Assembly: GCF_000296385.1 (NCBI RefSeq)
Contig: NZ_JH815185.1
Span: 405,653 to 469,652, forward strand
DNA: 64,000 nucleotides
Source of the DNA: Lachnoanaerobaculum sp. OBRC5-5
Lineage (GTDB): Bacteria; Bacillota; Clostridia; Lachnospirales; Lachnospiraceae
Direction: 5' to 3'
Position 1 is the first letter of the stretch; every line of letters begins with the position of its first letter. Below, piece by piece: positions 8,685-18,075 of this stretch. The notes beneath the pieces are model-generated. The model saw nothing but the letters and a program-made list of their open reading frames with translations, had not been told where the DNA came from and searched no databases. The translations under genes and the position numbers were made by a program.

Positions 8685-9468
8685 AAAGATTTTCAGTTTT
8701 GATATTGATATGACATTGCTTAATCATGAAGATTATAAGATAACCCCTTCAGCTCTTTTGGCTATAGAAAAGCTAAGAGAGCAGGGGCATATCATAGTCC
8801 TTGCTACAGGTAGAAATCCTGAAAACAGCGACAGTAAGCAATTCGTTGATATAGTAAAGCCTGATGCTGTAATAGGTCTTAACGGTACATTGGTAAAGGT
8901 GGGAGAAGAAAAAATCTTTGAACATTTCTTTGATAAGGATGTTTTAAGAGGTCTGGCAAAGTATGTAGAGGGCAAGGAATGCTCTATTGGCCTTACCCTT
9001 GAAGATAAGGATTATTTTTTCAATCCGCATATAATTGATGCATATGATTTTAAAAGGTGGGGACAACATTTTAGAAAGTTTTATCCGGCTGAAGAATTAT
9101 TTGACCTGCCCATAAGAACATTGACTTATATAGGACCGGTTGAAGGTGCAAAGGATATAGAAAAGAAATTTCCAACTTTGAAACTGCCGCTCTTTGCCGG
9201 AATGTTCGGAGCCGATGTTGTAGAAAAGGTTGCAAGCAAGGCGGAAGGACTAAAACGCCTATGTAATTACTTCGGTGTCGATTTAAAAGATACGGTTTCA
9301 TTCGGAGATTCTATGAATGATAAGGAAATCTTGGAGGAATCGGGACTTGGTATAGCCATGGGCAATTCAATAGAGGAACTAAAACAATATGCGGACTATG
9401 TCACCGAAAATATAGCGGATGACGGAGTTTTTAATGCATTGGTAAAATTTGGCTTTATAAATGTTTAA
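8674..9468 (+). CDS. Cof-type HAD-superfamily phosphatase
   Basis: 264-residue HAD hydrolase of the Cof/YbiV type (C2B cap), probably dephosphorylating a sugar phosphate or similar small phosphate. Motif I is FSFDIDMT with nucleophile Asp10 and acid/base Asp12. Motif II is LATGRN. The motif III lysine falls in EKVASKAEGL and motif IV is GDSMND (Asp212, Asp216). The ATG overlaps the end of glgP by 11 bases in another frame, so the genes are translationally coupled. A role in glycogen-derived sugar phosphate metabolism is suggested only by position. Confidence 0.9.
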   Translation: MQNKKIFSFDIDMTLLNHEDYKITPSALLAIEKLREQGHIIVLATGRNPENSDSKQFVDIVKPDAVIGLNGTLVKVGEEKIFEHFFDKDVLRGLAKYVEGKECSIGLTLEDKDYFFNPHIIDAYDFKRWGQHFRKFYPAEELFDLPIRTLTYIGPVEGAKDIEKKFPTLKLPLFAGMFGADVVEKVASKAEGLKRLCNYFGVDLKDTVSFGDSMNDKEILEESGLGIAMGNSIEELKQYADYVTENIADDGVFNALVKFGFINV

Positions 9469-9482
9469 TATAAAGGAGCATT

Positions 9483-11261
9483 ATGAAACAGACAATTGTT
9501 GATTTAAGAAAAGTAATGCAAAGAGAGGGGATAGACGCATGGATATCCCCTTCTTCTGATGCACATCAAAGTGAATATCCTACAGAATATGACAAATGCA
9601 GGAGATTTTTAAGCGGTTTTACAGGAAGTGCGGGTACACTCCTTGTAATGAAGGAAGAAGCATATCTTTGGACAGACGGAAGATACTTTTTACAGGCGGA
9701 AAGCGAGCTTAAAGACAGCGGAATAACTCTTATGAAAATGGGAGAGCCCGGAGTACCTAATCTTGATGAACTCCTGGAAGAAAAGATGAAAAAAGATGAA
9801 GTACTCGGATTTAACGGTTCACTTCTAAGCTTCTCGGAAGGAAAAGTAATTGCAGGCAAAGTTGTAAAAAAAGGTGTAAAGCTTGCAATCGGTAAAGAAA
9901 TTACTGATGAGGTTTGGACTGACAGACCGGAGAGACCACATACAAAAGTGTTTATTTTAGAAGAGAAGTATGCAGGAAAGTCGGCGGCAAAAAAGATAAG
10001 TGAAGTAAGAGAAAGAATGAAGGGTAGAGATCTTTTGATAGTATCTTCATTATCCGATATCGCATGGCTAACTAATCTTAGAGCCTTTGATATAAAATGC
10101 AATCCGCTTTTCCTGTCTTATTTTATACTTGAGAGTGACAAGGCGACATTATTTATTCAGGATGAGGCGCTAAGTGATGAAGTAAGGGCATATTTGGATG
10201 AGAACGGAATAGATATAAAGTCATATGAGAGTTTTGATGAAACTGTGGCAGGTATTAAAAACAAACAGATAATGTTTGATGAGGCGGATGTCAGCTACAA
10301 GACATTTATTTCTATAAGTAAAAAAGAAAATGCAAACAAACTTTACAGTGTATTAAGCCCTGTAACCTATCTGAAGAATATAAAAAATGATGTTGAGGTT
10401 TCAAATATGAAAAAATCTCATATCAGAGACGGCGTATATATGGCTAAATATATGTATTGGATAAAGCAGCAGGTAAAAAACGGTGCCAAGCTTACAGAAA
10501 AGACAGCATCAGACTATCTTGATAATTTAAGAAGAGGGGATGATCTTTTCCTTGATTTAAGCTTCCCGACTATATCAGGTTATGCCGAAAACGGTGCAAT
10601 AGTTCACTATGAGGCTGAATATGAGACTGCAAAAGAGCTGGAAGCTAGAGGATTATACCTGTTTGATTCAGGTGCTACATATAAGGACGGTACCACAGAT
10701 GTAACAAGAACAATTTCTCTTGGAGAAAATACCTATGAAGAGAAGCTTCATTATACCTTGGTAACCATCGGTATGCTCAGACTTTTAAATACTACATTTA
10801 AGAGAGGAGCAATAGGTGTTTGCCTTGATATAAAGGCAAGAGAGGCACTTTGGGAGCATGGACTTGATTATAATCACGGTACCGGACATGGTGTTGGATT
10901 TGTAAATACGGTCCATGAAGCACCTACATCTATCAGAAACAAGATAAACAAAGATGTATTCAGAAATCTTGAGTTTGAGCCGGGAATGATAATGAGTGAT
11001 GAGCCGGGAGTATATATAAGCGGTAAGCATGGTATCAGAATGGAAATTTTGATGAATGTTATTGAAAAGCAGGAAGGTTTCCTCGGATTTGAAAGCCTTA
11101 CCATGGCGCCTATAGACAGTGAACCGCTATTGGTAGATGTAATGACAAAGAAAGATATAGAGATTTATAATAAATATCAAAAACAGGTCTATGATTCCAT
11201 ATCCTATGGACTTAGTGAAGAAGAGAAAGCATGGCTGAAGGAATTAACAAAAGAAATATAA
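9483..11261 (+). CDS. pepP: Xaa-Pro aminopeptidase P (M24B)
   Basis: Cytoplasmic dinuclear-metal peptidase removing an N-terminal residue preceding proline. 592 residues, the long three-domain form like eukaryotic aminopeptidase P1. Two creatinase-like N-terminal domains (from SPSSDAHQSEYP to about residue 310) precede the pita-bread domain. Metal ligands are Asp395 and Asp406 in DSGATYKDGTTDVTRT, His in HGTGHGVG, and Glu in SDEPGVY and GIRMEI. The SD AAAGGAGCAT is ideal. The gene lies 14 bases after the HAD gene, and the methyltransferase gene overlaps its end by 31 bases. Confidence 0.94.
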   Translation: MKQTIVDLRKVMQREGIDAWISPSSDAHQSEYPTEYDKCRRFLSGFTGSAGTLLVMKEEAYLWTDGRYFLQAESELKDSGITLMKMGEPGVPNLDELLEEKMKKDEVLGFNGSLLSFSEGKVIAGKVVKKGVKLAIGKEITDEVWTDRPERPHTKVFILEEKYAGKSAAKKISEVRERMKGRDLLIVSSLSDIAWLTNLRAFDIKCNPLFLSYFILESDKATLFIQDEALSDEVRAYLDENGIDIKSYESFDETVAGIKNKQIMFDEADVSYKTFISISKKENANKLYSVLSPVTYLKNIKNDVEVSNMKKSHIRDGVYMAKYMYWIKQQVKNGAKLTEKTASDYLDNLRRGDDLFLDLSFPTISGYAENGAIVHYEAEYETAKELEARGLYLFDSGATYKDGTTDVTRTISLGENTYEEKLHYTLVTIGMLRLLNTTFKRGAIGVCLDIKAREALWEHGLDYNHGTGHGVGFVNTVHEAPTSIRNKINKDVFRNLEFEPGMIMSDEPGVYISGKHGIRMEILMNVIEKQEGFLGFESLTMAPIDSEPLLVDVMTKKDIEIYNKYQKQVYDSISYGLSEEEKAWLKELTKEI

Positions 11262-12409
11262 AAGCTTCAAAAGAGCTAAAATGTGCAGTCGCCAAAAAAT
11301 GTGGCGGCTGCGATTATATAAACAGTTCATACAATAAGCATGTCAAGGAGAAACTTGACACAGCAAATTCATTGATAAAAAAATACGGCAAATTTGACGG
11401 GATTGTCTCCATGAGCAATCCCTATCATTATAGGAACAAAGTAAGTGCGGTTTTCGGCTTTGAAAACAAGAAAATCATTGCAGGAACTTATGAAAAGAAC
11501 TCACATAAAGTGGTGGATACAAAAAACTGTCTGATTGAAGATGAGAAGGCGGGAAGTATCATACAGACCATCAAGAAAATGTGTGTTTCATTTAAAATAA
11601 AGGCATATGACGAGGACAGCGGATTCGGCTTCTTGCGCCATGTACTGATACGTGTAGGAAAGAAAAGCGGTCAGATCATGGTGGTTTTGGTGACCTCAAA
11701 TGTAATATTCCCAAATAAGAATGCCTTTATAAAGGTACTGAGAGGAGAACATCCCGAAATAACTACAATAGTTCAAAATATAAACAACAAAAACACCAGT
11801 ATGGTGCTTGGTGACAGAGAAATAGTGATGTATGGCAAGGGCTATATCACAGATGAACTCTGTGGACTTACATTCAAAATCTCACCGAAGTCATTCTATC
11901 AGGTAAACAGAGATCAAACCGAAAAGCTTTACTCTCAGGCAATAGAGTATGCAGGTTTGCAAGGGGATGAATTGCTTTTGGATGCCTATTCGGGAATAGG
12001 TACTATCGGGCTGATTGCGTCAAAGTCCGTAAAGGAAGTAATATCTGTGGAGCTGAATAAGGATGCCCACAAAGATGCCATCACGAATGCCAAGATAAAC
12101 AATATAAAGAATGTGAAATTTTATAATGCCGATGCAACCGCATTTATAAACGATTTGGCAGCAGCTAATGAAAAGATAGATGTGGTGATTCTAGATCCAC
12201 CAAGAACAGGATCTACAGAGGAGTTCATAGCCGCAGTAGGTAGGCTGAAACCGAAGAAAGTGGTATATGTGTCCTGCAATCCCGAGACACTGGCAAGGGA
12301 TTTGGAGGTTTTCAAGAAGCAAAGGTATAGATTTGAAAAGGGGATGGTGTTTGATTGCTTTTGTCATACGAAGCATGCGGAGACGGTGGCATTGTTGGAG
12401 AGGCAATGA
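11231..12409 (+). CDS. rlmD: TrmA/RlmD-type RNA (uracil-C5)-methyltransferase
   Basis: 392-residue SAM-dependent enzyme that would methylate C5 of a uracil in 23S rRNA, as RlmD/RlmCD do, or in tRNA. The N-terminus has an iron-sulfur motif, C18-x5-C24-G-G-C27, with a fourth cysteine probably in VDTKNCLIE. The catalytic domain shows SPKSFYQVNRDQTEKLY, the SAM-binding DAYSGIGTIGL, ILDPPRTG and the catalytic VSCNPETLARD (Cys349). The usual N-terminal TRAM domain is missing, as in short clostridial forms. The start overlaps pepP by 31 bases, and no later in-frame start would keep Cys18. The exact target base cannot be told from sequence. Confidence 0.88.
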   Translation: MAEGINKRNIKASKELKCAVAKKCGGCDYINSSYNKHVKEKLDTANSLIKKYGKFDGIVSMSNPYHYRNKVSAVFGFENKKIIAGTYEKNSHKVVDTKNCLIEDEKAGSIIQTIKKMCVSFKIKAYDEDSGFGFLRHVLIRVGKKSGQIMVVLVTSNVIFPNKNAFIKVLRGEHPEITTIVQNINNKNTSMVLGDREIVMYGKGYITDELCGLTFKISPKSFYQVNRDQTEKLYSQAIEYAGLQGDELLLDAYSGIGTIGLIASKSVKEVISVELNKDAHKDAITNAKINNIKNVKFYNADATAFINDLAAANEKIDVVILDPPRTGSTEEFIAAVGRLKPKKVVYVSCNPETLARDLEVFKKQRYRFEKGMVFDCFCHTKHAETVALLERQ

Positions 12410-12521
12410 TATATTATTTTTATCTCCTAAAAAATACTACATTTTAAGGGATAAGCTAGTGATTAAGGGAATGTCAGTATCTAAATAAATAAAGCATCTA
12501 TAATTTCATTAAGGAGATAAA

Positions 12522-12965
12522 ATGTGTAATATTATTTTAGAAAAACACTTTGACAGGATTAAGGCGGCTTACGAAGCAAGCGTGTTCACAAAAGGTATCC
12601 TGCCGGAGTCTGAGGATAATATAAAAAAGTTTGAATTAAATTATGTTTCCATACCCTCAGAGTATCGTTGGCTACTTCTTAACCTGGGAGGTTGCTATTT
12701 GGCGGAACCGTGGATTTTTGACTTGAAGGAGCTTGAAGAAAACTATACATTCTTTGAAGAAGCATACGAGGAGTATATGAGTGAATGTGAACACGGGAAA
12801 GCATTTCCTATCGGAGGCTTAGGTGACGGAAGCATTGTATTTATAGACTTGGAAAGTGGTAAGATACGCGGATATAATAATGACTATACTGACCTTGAGG
12901 AAATTGCAGATAGCTTTTCCGAGCTTATTTTAGATTTTGTAGAACAGGTGAAAAGCTATTCTTGA
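12522..12965 (+). CDS. SMI1/KNR4 (SUKH) family protein
   Basis: 147-residue single-domain SUKH protein. The pattern is LPESEDNIKKFELNYVSIPSEYRWLLLNLGG near the N-terminus, then FPIGGLGDGSIVFIDLESG and the closing LEEIADSFSELILDFV. SUKH proteins often serve as immunity proteins to contact-dependent or polymorphic toxins. No toxin gene lies next to it, so a role as orphan immunity or general stress protein is inference. SD AAGGAGATAAA. It stands at the border between the housekeeping block and the accessory region. Confidence 0.85.
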   Translation: MCNIILEKHFDRIKAAYEASVFTKGILPESEDNIKKFELNYVSIPSEYRWLLLNLGGCYLAEPWIFDLKELEENYTFFEEAYEEYMSECEHGKAFPIGGLGDGSIVFIDLESGKIRGYNNDYTDLEEIADSFSELILDFVEQVKSYS

Positions 12966-13067
12966 TATAAGAGCTACTATAATTGGTATATATTTAACCT
13001 AAATTATTCGTGGTAACACCATGATAGTGGATGAAAGCGTCCATTATTACTATGTTTTTGCTAAATA

Positions 13068-13096
13068 TTATAATTCACTTATTAAGTGAATTATAA
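13068..13096. repeat. Perfect 14-bp inverted repeat overlapping a gene start
   Basis: TTATAATTCACTTA and its exact complement are separated by one T. It spans the putative GTG start of the next reading frame (13086). It could be an operator, a recombination scar or a stem in mRNA. The core TTATAATTCA resembles the TetR-module palindrome at 14534 only in part. Confidence 0.55.
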
Positions 13097-13643
13097 AGAG
13101 CGTCCATTTGTAGGAATATATATTTACAAGGATAGAATTTCTTTTGTAAACCATAACAGACCACTTCCTCCTGTAACTATCGAAGCTCTTAATAGGGATA
13201 GAAGTTTTGATAGACGGCAGTATCTTAATAAAGAACTTAAAGATATGTTCTTTTCATTAAATTTGATAGAGTCTTACGGATCAGGAATAAGGCGAGCAAA
13301 AGATGCACTATTAGAAAATGGTTCTCCTGAACTTAAGTTTTATCCGGACAATGAAGAAGATAACTATACTAACGCAGTTATGGGTACAAATTCAGAGTTT
13401 TTAAAGGTGTTTAATGGTAGTATTACCCAAGAAACTACCCAAGAAATAAAAATTGAGAAATCCGTATCGAATAGAATTATTGAATTGATGATGATGGAGC
13501 CAAATATTACAGCAAAACAAATTGCGGAACATTTAAATGTTTCTTTTGACGGAGTTCGTTATCACATAAAAAAATTAAGAGCAGACGGTAAGATTAAAAG
13601 AGAAGGCTCTACCAAATCAGGCAAATGGGTTGTAATGAAATAG
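13086..13643 (+). pseudogene. C-terminal remnant of an AlbA_2/RecG-like ATP-binding transcriptional regulator
   Basis: 185 codons open from a GTG that directly follows an in-frame TAA. The sequence begins in the middle of the family: RISFVNHNRPLPPVTIE, then the strongly conserved LNLIESYGSGIRRAKDALLENG. It ends with a winged-helix domain (NITAKQIAEHLNVSFDGVRYHIKKLRADGKI). Complete members are more than twice as long, with an N-terminal AlbA_2 domain and the first half of a GHKL-like fold, both absent here. No good SD precedes the GTG. The C-terminal DNA-binding domain could still fold if translated, but the gene is most likely a relic. Confidence 0.75.
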
Positions 13644-13664
13644 AATAAACAAGGTTATAGAATC

Positions 13665-13700
13665 AAAAGGTGATTAGAGTAAAATCTAACCGCCTTTTTT
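13665..13700 (+). terminator. Intrinsic terminator
   Basis: AAAAGGTGATTAGA pairs with TCTAACCGCCTTTTTT (one A-C mismatch) and ends in six T. It follows the AlbA_2-type relic. Confidence 0.8.
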
Positions 13701-13725
13701 GTTTGGAGAAAAGAAGAAGATAAAA

Positions 13726-13818
13726 ATGCAAATAAATGATTTTCATAACATTATGTAGCTTGCAAAACGAGATAGTTTGCGTAGTGAAGCAGAATATCTA
13801 AAGCTCTTAAAGGTTGTC
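13726..13818 (+). pseudogene. N-terminal stub of a conjugative-element protein, TAG-interrupted
   Basis: Reads MQINDFHNIM, then TAG at 13756-13758, then LAKRDSLRSEAEYLKLLKVV, after which it diverges. From memory this opening resembles the conserved N-terminus of a large protein in clostridial integrative conjugative elements, in which the stop would be a glutamine (CAG to TAG). Only about 31 codons survive. It suggests that the neighbouring TetR/ABC/ECF module arrived on such an element. Confidence 0.5.
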
Positions 13819-13839
13819 GATATGTTTTCTATAGGCATC

Positions 13840-13868
13840 TTGACAAATATTGAATTATAATTTATTAT
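13840..13868 (+). promoter_or_regulatory. Promoter with operator-like spacer for the TetR gene
   Basis: TTGACA (13840-13845), a 17-nt spacer and TATTAT (13863-13868). The spacer contains AATATTGAATTATAATT (13846-13862), identical to 17 bases of the perfect palindrome at 14534-14557. This is the arrangement expected for autorepression by the TetR protein. Confidence 0.75.
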
Positions 13869-13907
13869 TAAATATAAATTCAGTATTAACATAGAAAGAG
13901 GTGTGCT

Positions 13908-14480
13908 ATGGCACAAGTATTAAAAGAAGAAGTTAGAAATAGAATACTTGAAGCAGCAGAAAAAGTGTTTTATAAAAAGGACTATAGAGGTGCCAAATTA
14001 ACAGAAATTGCAAAAGAAGCAGATATTCCTGTGGCACTCATTTATACCTATTTTAAAAATAAGGAAGTTTTGTTTGATGCAGTAGTAAGTTCAGTTTATA
14101 TAAATTTCGAGTCAGCCTTTAATGAGGAAGAATCTTTGGAAAAAGGTTCTGCTTCTGAAAGGTTTGATGAAGCTGGAGAAAACTACATTCATGAACTTTT
14201 AAAAGAGCGTAAGAAGTTAATTATTTTGATGGATAAAAGCTCAGGAACGAAACATACAGAAGCAAAACAAAAACTCATATCACAAATGCAGGTTCATATT
14301 GAAGTAAGTTTAAAAAGACAATCGAAACAGGTATATGATCCAATGCTTGCTCATATTTTAGCCAGTAACTTTACAGAGGGGCTTCTTGAAATAGCAAGGC
14401 ACTATCAAAGTGAAAAGTGGGCAAAAGACATGTTAAAACTTATTGCAAGGTGTTATTACAAGGGAGTGGAATCCCTATAA
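13908..14480 (+). CDS. TetR/AcrR family transcriptional regulator
   Basis: 190 residues. The N-terminal HTH domain is typical: RNRILEAAEKVFYKKDYRG, then LTEIAKEADIPVALIYTYFKNKEVLFDAV (about residues 8-58). The variable ligand-binding domain follows. SD AGAAAGAGGTGTGCT before the ATG. It probably represses both itself and the downstream transporter operon, because the same palindromic sequence occurs in its own promoter and directly upstream of the ABC genes. The inducing ligand is presumably the transported compound or a related signal; the sequence does not identify it. Confidence 0.9.
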   Translation: MAQVLKEEVRNRILEAAEKVFYKKDYRGAKLTEIAKEADIPVALIYTYFKNKEVLFDAVVSSVYINFESAFNEEESLEKGSASERFDEAGENYIHELLKERKKLIILMDKSSGTKHTEAKQKLISQMQVHIEVSLKRQSKQVYDPMLAHILASNFTEGLLEIARHYQSEKWAKDMLKLIARCYYKGVESL

Positions 14481-14495
14481 TCAGCACTAAAAAAT

Positions 14496-14520
14496 AGACT
14501 TTGCGTAATCAGCAAAGTCT
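14496..14520 (+). terminator. Hairpin after the TetR gene
   Basis: AGACTTTGC and GCAAAGTCT form a perfect 9-bp stem around GTAATCA. The T-run behind it is weak, so it may only partly stop readthrough into the transporter genes. Confidence 0.55.
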
Positions 14521-14533
14521 TACTTTAAACCTT

Positions 14534-14557
14534 AATATTGAATTATAATTCAATATT
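14534..14557. promoter_or_regulatory. Perfect 24-bp palindrome, probable TetR operator
   Basis: The half-site AATATTGAATTA is followed directly by its exact complement. It lies 27 bases before the first transporter ATG, and 17 of its bases recur in the tetR promoter. Inferred to be the operator through which the TetR protein controls the ABC/ECF operon. Confidence 0.78.
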
Positions 14558-14583
14558 ATTCAATTTTGAAAGGAGAGTTGTTC

Positions 14584-16371
14584 ATGCCGGAAAAAGAATT
14601 AAGAAAAAAAGTGATTGGGAAAAATAGCTTAGCGGGTTTACTTCTTGCTTTAAAAATAGTATTTGATTTGATACCACAAATCTTACTTGTATATTTGATT
14701 AGTTCTTTAATTACAAACAATATTAACGAAGGGAATTTAAAGTATATTTTCTTAGGAATCTTTATATCGTTTGCATTAAAAGGTGTGTTTTATTATTTTG
14801 CAACAAAAGTTGCCCATGAAAAAGCCTACGAAAAATTGACAGAACTTAGGTTAGATATTATCGGGCATCTGAAAAAACTAAGTTTAGGATTTTTCAAAGA
14901 ACATAATACCGGGGAGCTTACCAATATCGTTCAGCATGATGTGGAACAAGTGGAAGTATATCTTGCTCATGGTCTTCCGGAAATAATGTCAGTTACACTT
15001 CTGCCTACCATTATTTTTGTAGCTATGATTTTTGTAGATTGGCGTCTTGCACTTGGTATGATTGCGGGAGTTCCACTTATGTATTTGGTAAAAGTTCTTT
15101 CACAGAAAACAATGGATAAAAACTTTGCTATTTACTTTAACCATGAAAACAAGATGAGAGAAGAGCTAATGGAATATATAAAAAATATTTCTGTTATTAA
15201 GGCTTTTGCTAAAGAAGAGGAGATTAGTGAAAGAACATTAAAAACGGCAAGGGAATATATTTACTGGGTTAAAAAGAGCATGGGAGCAATTACAATTCCA
15301 ATGGGACTCATTGACATATTTATGGAAATTGGAGTAGTTATTGTCATGATTTTGGGAAGTATATTTCTTTACTATGGAAATATTACAACACCTAATTTTA
15401 TACTTGCCATTATTTTATCGTCTGCTTTTACTGCATCTATAAGTAAGACAGCTACATTGCAACATTTTTCTATTGTGTTTAAGGAAGCTCTAAGGGCGAT
15501 TGGAAAAGTTTTAACAGTTTCGCTTCCAAAGAAAAAGACAGAACAAGGTTTAGACTTTGGAAATATAGAATTTAAAGATGTGAATTTTGCATACGGAAAA
15601 GATAGCTTTGAGCTAAAAAATATCAATTTAACTTTTAAGAAAAATAGTTTGAATGCCTTTGTAGGAGCAAGTGGTTGTGGGAAAAGCACTGTATCTAATT
15701 TGCTTATGGGATTTTGGGATGTAGACGAAGGACAAATACTGATAAATGGAAAAGATATAAAAGAATATAGTCAAGAAAATATCTCAATGCTGATTGGTAG
15801 TGTGCAACAAGAGATTATCCTTTTTGATTTAAGTATTTTTGAAAATATAGCAATCGGAAAACTAAATGCAACAAAAGAAGAAGTCATAGAAGCAGCTAAA
15901 AAAGCAAGATGCCATGATTTTATTTCAGCATTGCCAAATGGATATGAAACACGAGTAGGTGAAATGGGAGTTAAGTTATCCGGTGGAGAAAAACAAAGAA
16001 TCTCCATAGCAAGAATGATACTTAAAAATGCACCGATTTTAATATTAGATGAGGCAATGGCAGCTGTTGATAGTGAAAATGAAAGACTAATCGGTGAAGC
16101 GATTGATGATTTAAGTAAGGATAAAACCATCATTACAATTGCTCATCATCTAAATACGATTAGAGATTCAGACCAAATTATAGTTATGGATAAGGGTGTT
16201 GTTCTTGATGCAGGAAGCCATGAAGAGTTGATGAAAAGATGTGAGTTTTATAAGGATATGGTTGATGCACAGAACAAAGTTGATAGATGGAATTTGAAAG
16301 ATAATAGTCTTTCACGAGCAAGGAACGGAGTGGATTGCGAGTGTACGGAGGTGGTAACAGAAAATGTTTAG
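14584..16371 (+). CDS. ABC half-transporter 1 (exporter-type fold: TM domain plus ATPase)
   Basis: 595 residues. Six membrane helices in the first 300 residues are followed by a nucleotide-binding domain with Walker A GASGCGKST (Lys367), signature LSGGEKQRISIARM, Walker B ILILDEAMA and switch AHH. The ATG at 14584 follows AAAGGAGAG; an in-frame TTG 18 bases earlier lies within that SD and is unlikely. It would pair with the next gene as a heterodimer. Type IV ABC proteins of this shape next to siderophore or ECF genes often import, like YbtPQ/IrtAB. Export remains possible. Confidence 0.9.
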   Translation: MPEKELRKKVIGKNSLAGLLLALKIVFDLIPQILLVYLISSLITNNINEGNLKYIFLGIFISFALKGVFYYFATKVAHEKAYEKLTELRLDIIGHLKKLSLGFFKEHNTGELTNIVQHDVEQVEVYLAHGLPEIMSVTLLPTIIFVAMIFVDWRLALGMIAGVPLMYLVKVLSQKTMDKNFAIYFNHENKMREELMEYIKNISVIKAFAKEEEISERTLKTAREYIYWVKKSMGAITIPMGLIDIFMEIGVVIVMILGSIFLYYGNITTPNFILAIILSSAFTASISKTATLQHFSIVFKEALRAIGKVLTVSLPKKKTEQGLDFGNIEFKDVNFAYGKDSFELKNINLTFKKNSLNAFVGASGCGKSTVSNLLMGFWDVDEGQILINGKDIKEYSQENISMLIGSVQQEIILFDLSIFENIAIGKLNATKEEVIEAAKKARCHDFISALPNGYETRVGEMGVKLSGGEKQRISIARMILKNAPILILDEAMAAVDSENERLIGEAIDDLSKDKTIITIAHHLNTIRDSDQIIVMDKGVVLDAGSHEELMKRCEFYKDMVDAQNKVDRWNLKDNSLSRARNGVDCECTEVVTENV

Positions 16372-18073
16372 AGAAATGTTAAAACTACTTACAAAAACCG
16401 GCAAGAGAGATTTGATTATATCAAGTGTATTCTTTGCCCTTTATGGACTAAGCTCCATAGCCATGATTGTTATCGTATTTTCTATACTGTTTCAGATATT
16501 TGATGGTACAAGTTTAGATAGACTTTATAAATATTTTATTGCGATAGGATTACTTGTAGTCTTCAAAGGTATTTGTAATATGGTCGCAGATATGAAAAAG
16601 CATAGTGCAGGTTTTGATATTGTTCAGCAAATAAGAGAACGCATGATTATCAAATTAAAGAAATTCAGTTTGGGATTTTATACCAATGAAAGACTGGGAG
16701 AGATCAATACAATTTTACACAAAGATGTTGATAATATGTCCCTTGTTGTAGGACACATGTGGTCGAGAATGTTTGGTGATTTTTTGATAGGTGCAGTTGT
16801 ATTTGTTGGTCTTGCAAGTATTGATTTAAAACTTGCTATTCTAATGGCTGTATCTGTTCCGATTGCACTTATCTTTCTATATCTGACAATTAAGCAATCT
16901 GAAAAAATAGAGAATCAGAATAATTCAGCACTTCTTGATATGGTTAGCTTATTTGTTGAATATGTTAGAGGAATACCTGTAATAAAGAGTTTTTCAAACA
17001 ATAAGAGCTTGGACAATGAGCTTATGAATAAGACAAAAAAGTTTGGAGAAACAAGCAAAGCAGCTTCAAGATTCAAGGCAAAACAGCTATCTATATTTGG
17101 TTTTTTACTGGATATTGGATATTTAGTTCTTTTAATTGCAGGAGCAATACTTGTTATAAAGGGAAGTCTTGATGTACTTAATTTTATTATCTTTGCAGTA
17201 ATTTCAAAAGAGTTTTATAAGCCATTTGCTTCTATGGAACAACACTATATGTACTATGTTTCGGCGGTAGATAGTTATGAAAGACTTTCAAGGATTTTAT
17301 ATGCAGATGTAATCCCGGATAAAGTGAATGGAATTGTTCCGAAAGATAATGATATAGCTTTTGAAAACATAGATTTTTCCTATGAAAAAGATGAATTTAA
17401 AATGGAAAAATTGAGCTTTTCTATTGCTGAAAAAACAATGACAGCCTTAGTTGGAGAATCAGGTAGTGGAAAGACTACGGTAACCAACTTGCTTTTAAGA
17501 TTTTATGATGTGCATAAAGGAAAAATTACACTCGGAGGAATTGATATAAGGGATATTCCTTATGATGAGCTTTTAGATCGTATCAGTATTGTCATGCAGA
17601 ATGTTCAACTGTTTGATAACACGATTGAAGAAAATATCAGACTAGGTAAAAAAGGAGCTACAAAAGAGGAAATCATTAAAGCTGCAAAGAAGGCAAGGAT
17701 ACATGATTTCATTATGAGTTTACCGAAAGGCTATGAAACTGATATTGGAGAAAATGGTGGGCTTCTTTCAGGTGGACAAAGACAAAGAATATCTATTGCA
17801 AGAGCGTTTCTAAAAGATGCACCGATTTTAATTCTTGATGAAATGACAAGTAATGTTGATCCTGTAAATGAATCTTTGATACAAGATGCAATTACAGAAC
17901 TTGCAAAGAATAGAACTGTACTTGTAGTGGCTCATCATTTAAAAACCATTCAAAAAGCTGACCAAATTCTCGTATTTCAAAAAGGCAATTTACTTGAAAA
18001 AGGAAAGCATGGGGAACTTCTTGATAAAAATGGTTACTACACAAAATTATGGAAAGCTCAGTACGAGGTATAA
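16364..18073 (+). CDS. ABC half-transporter 2 (exporter-type fold)
   Basis: 569 residues, same layout as its upstream partner, whose end it overlaps by 8 bases. A six-helix membrane domain precedes an ATPase domain with Walker A GESGSGKTT (Lys370), a Q-loop in IVMQNVQLFD, signature LSGGQRQRISIARA, Walker B ILILDEMTS and H-loop AHH. In the D-loop/Walker B region both halves replace the usual Glu-Pro with Glu-Ala or Glu-Met, and neither lacks the catalytic Glu. Translational coupling implies a fixed 1:1 complex. Substrate unknown. Confidence 0.9.
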   Translation: MFREMLKLLTKTGKRDLIISSVFFALYGLSSIAMIVIVFSILFQIFDGTSLDRLYKYFIAIGLLVVFKGICNMVADMKKHSAGFDIVQQIRERMIIKLKKFSLGFYTNERLGEINTILHKDVDNMSLVVGHMWSRMFGDFLIGAVVFVGLASIDLKLAILMAVSVPIALIFLYLTIKQSEKIENQNNSALLDMVSLFVEYVRGIPVIKSFSNNKSLDNELMNKTKKFGETSKAASRFKAKQLSIFGFLLDIGYLVLLIAGAILVIKGSLDVLNFIIFAVISKEFYKPFASMEQHYMYYVSAVDSYERLSRILYADVIPDKVNGIVPKDNDIAFENIDFSYEKDEFKMEKLSFSIAEKTMTALVGESGSGKTTVTNLLLRFYDVHKGKITLGGIDIRDIPYDELLDRISIVMQNVQLFDNTIEENIRLGKKGATKEEIIKAAKKARIHDFIMSLPKGYETDIGENGGLLSGGQRQRISIARAFLKDAPILILDEMTSNVDPVNESLIQDAITELAKNRTVLVVAHHLKTIQKADQILVFQKGNLLEKGKHGELLDKNGYYTKLWKAQYEV

Positions 18074-18075
18074 TC

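Noticed and set aside
9566..10102. 178-codon open frame on the minus strand opposite pepP.
   Set aside because: Ser-rich reverse-strand shadow without start signals. The aminopeptidase on the plus strand is complete.
13005..13060. GTGGTAACACC followed by a hairpin and TTTTT resembles the 3' end of a T-box.
   Set aside because: Only about 110 bases lie between the previous gene and this point, no specifier stem is visible, and the gene downstream is a truncated regulator. At most it is a relic fragment.
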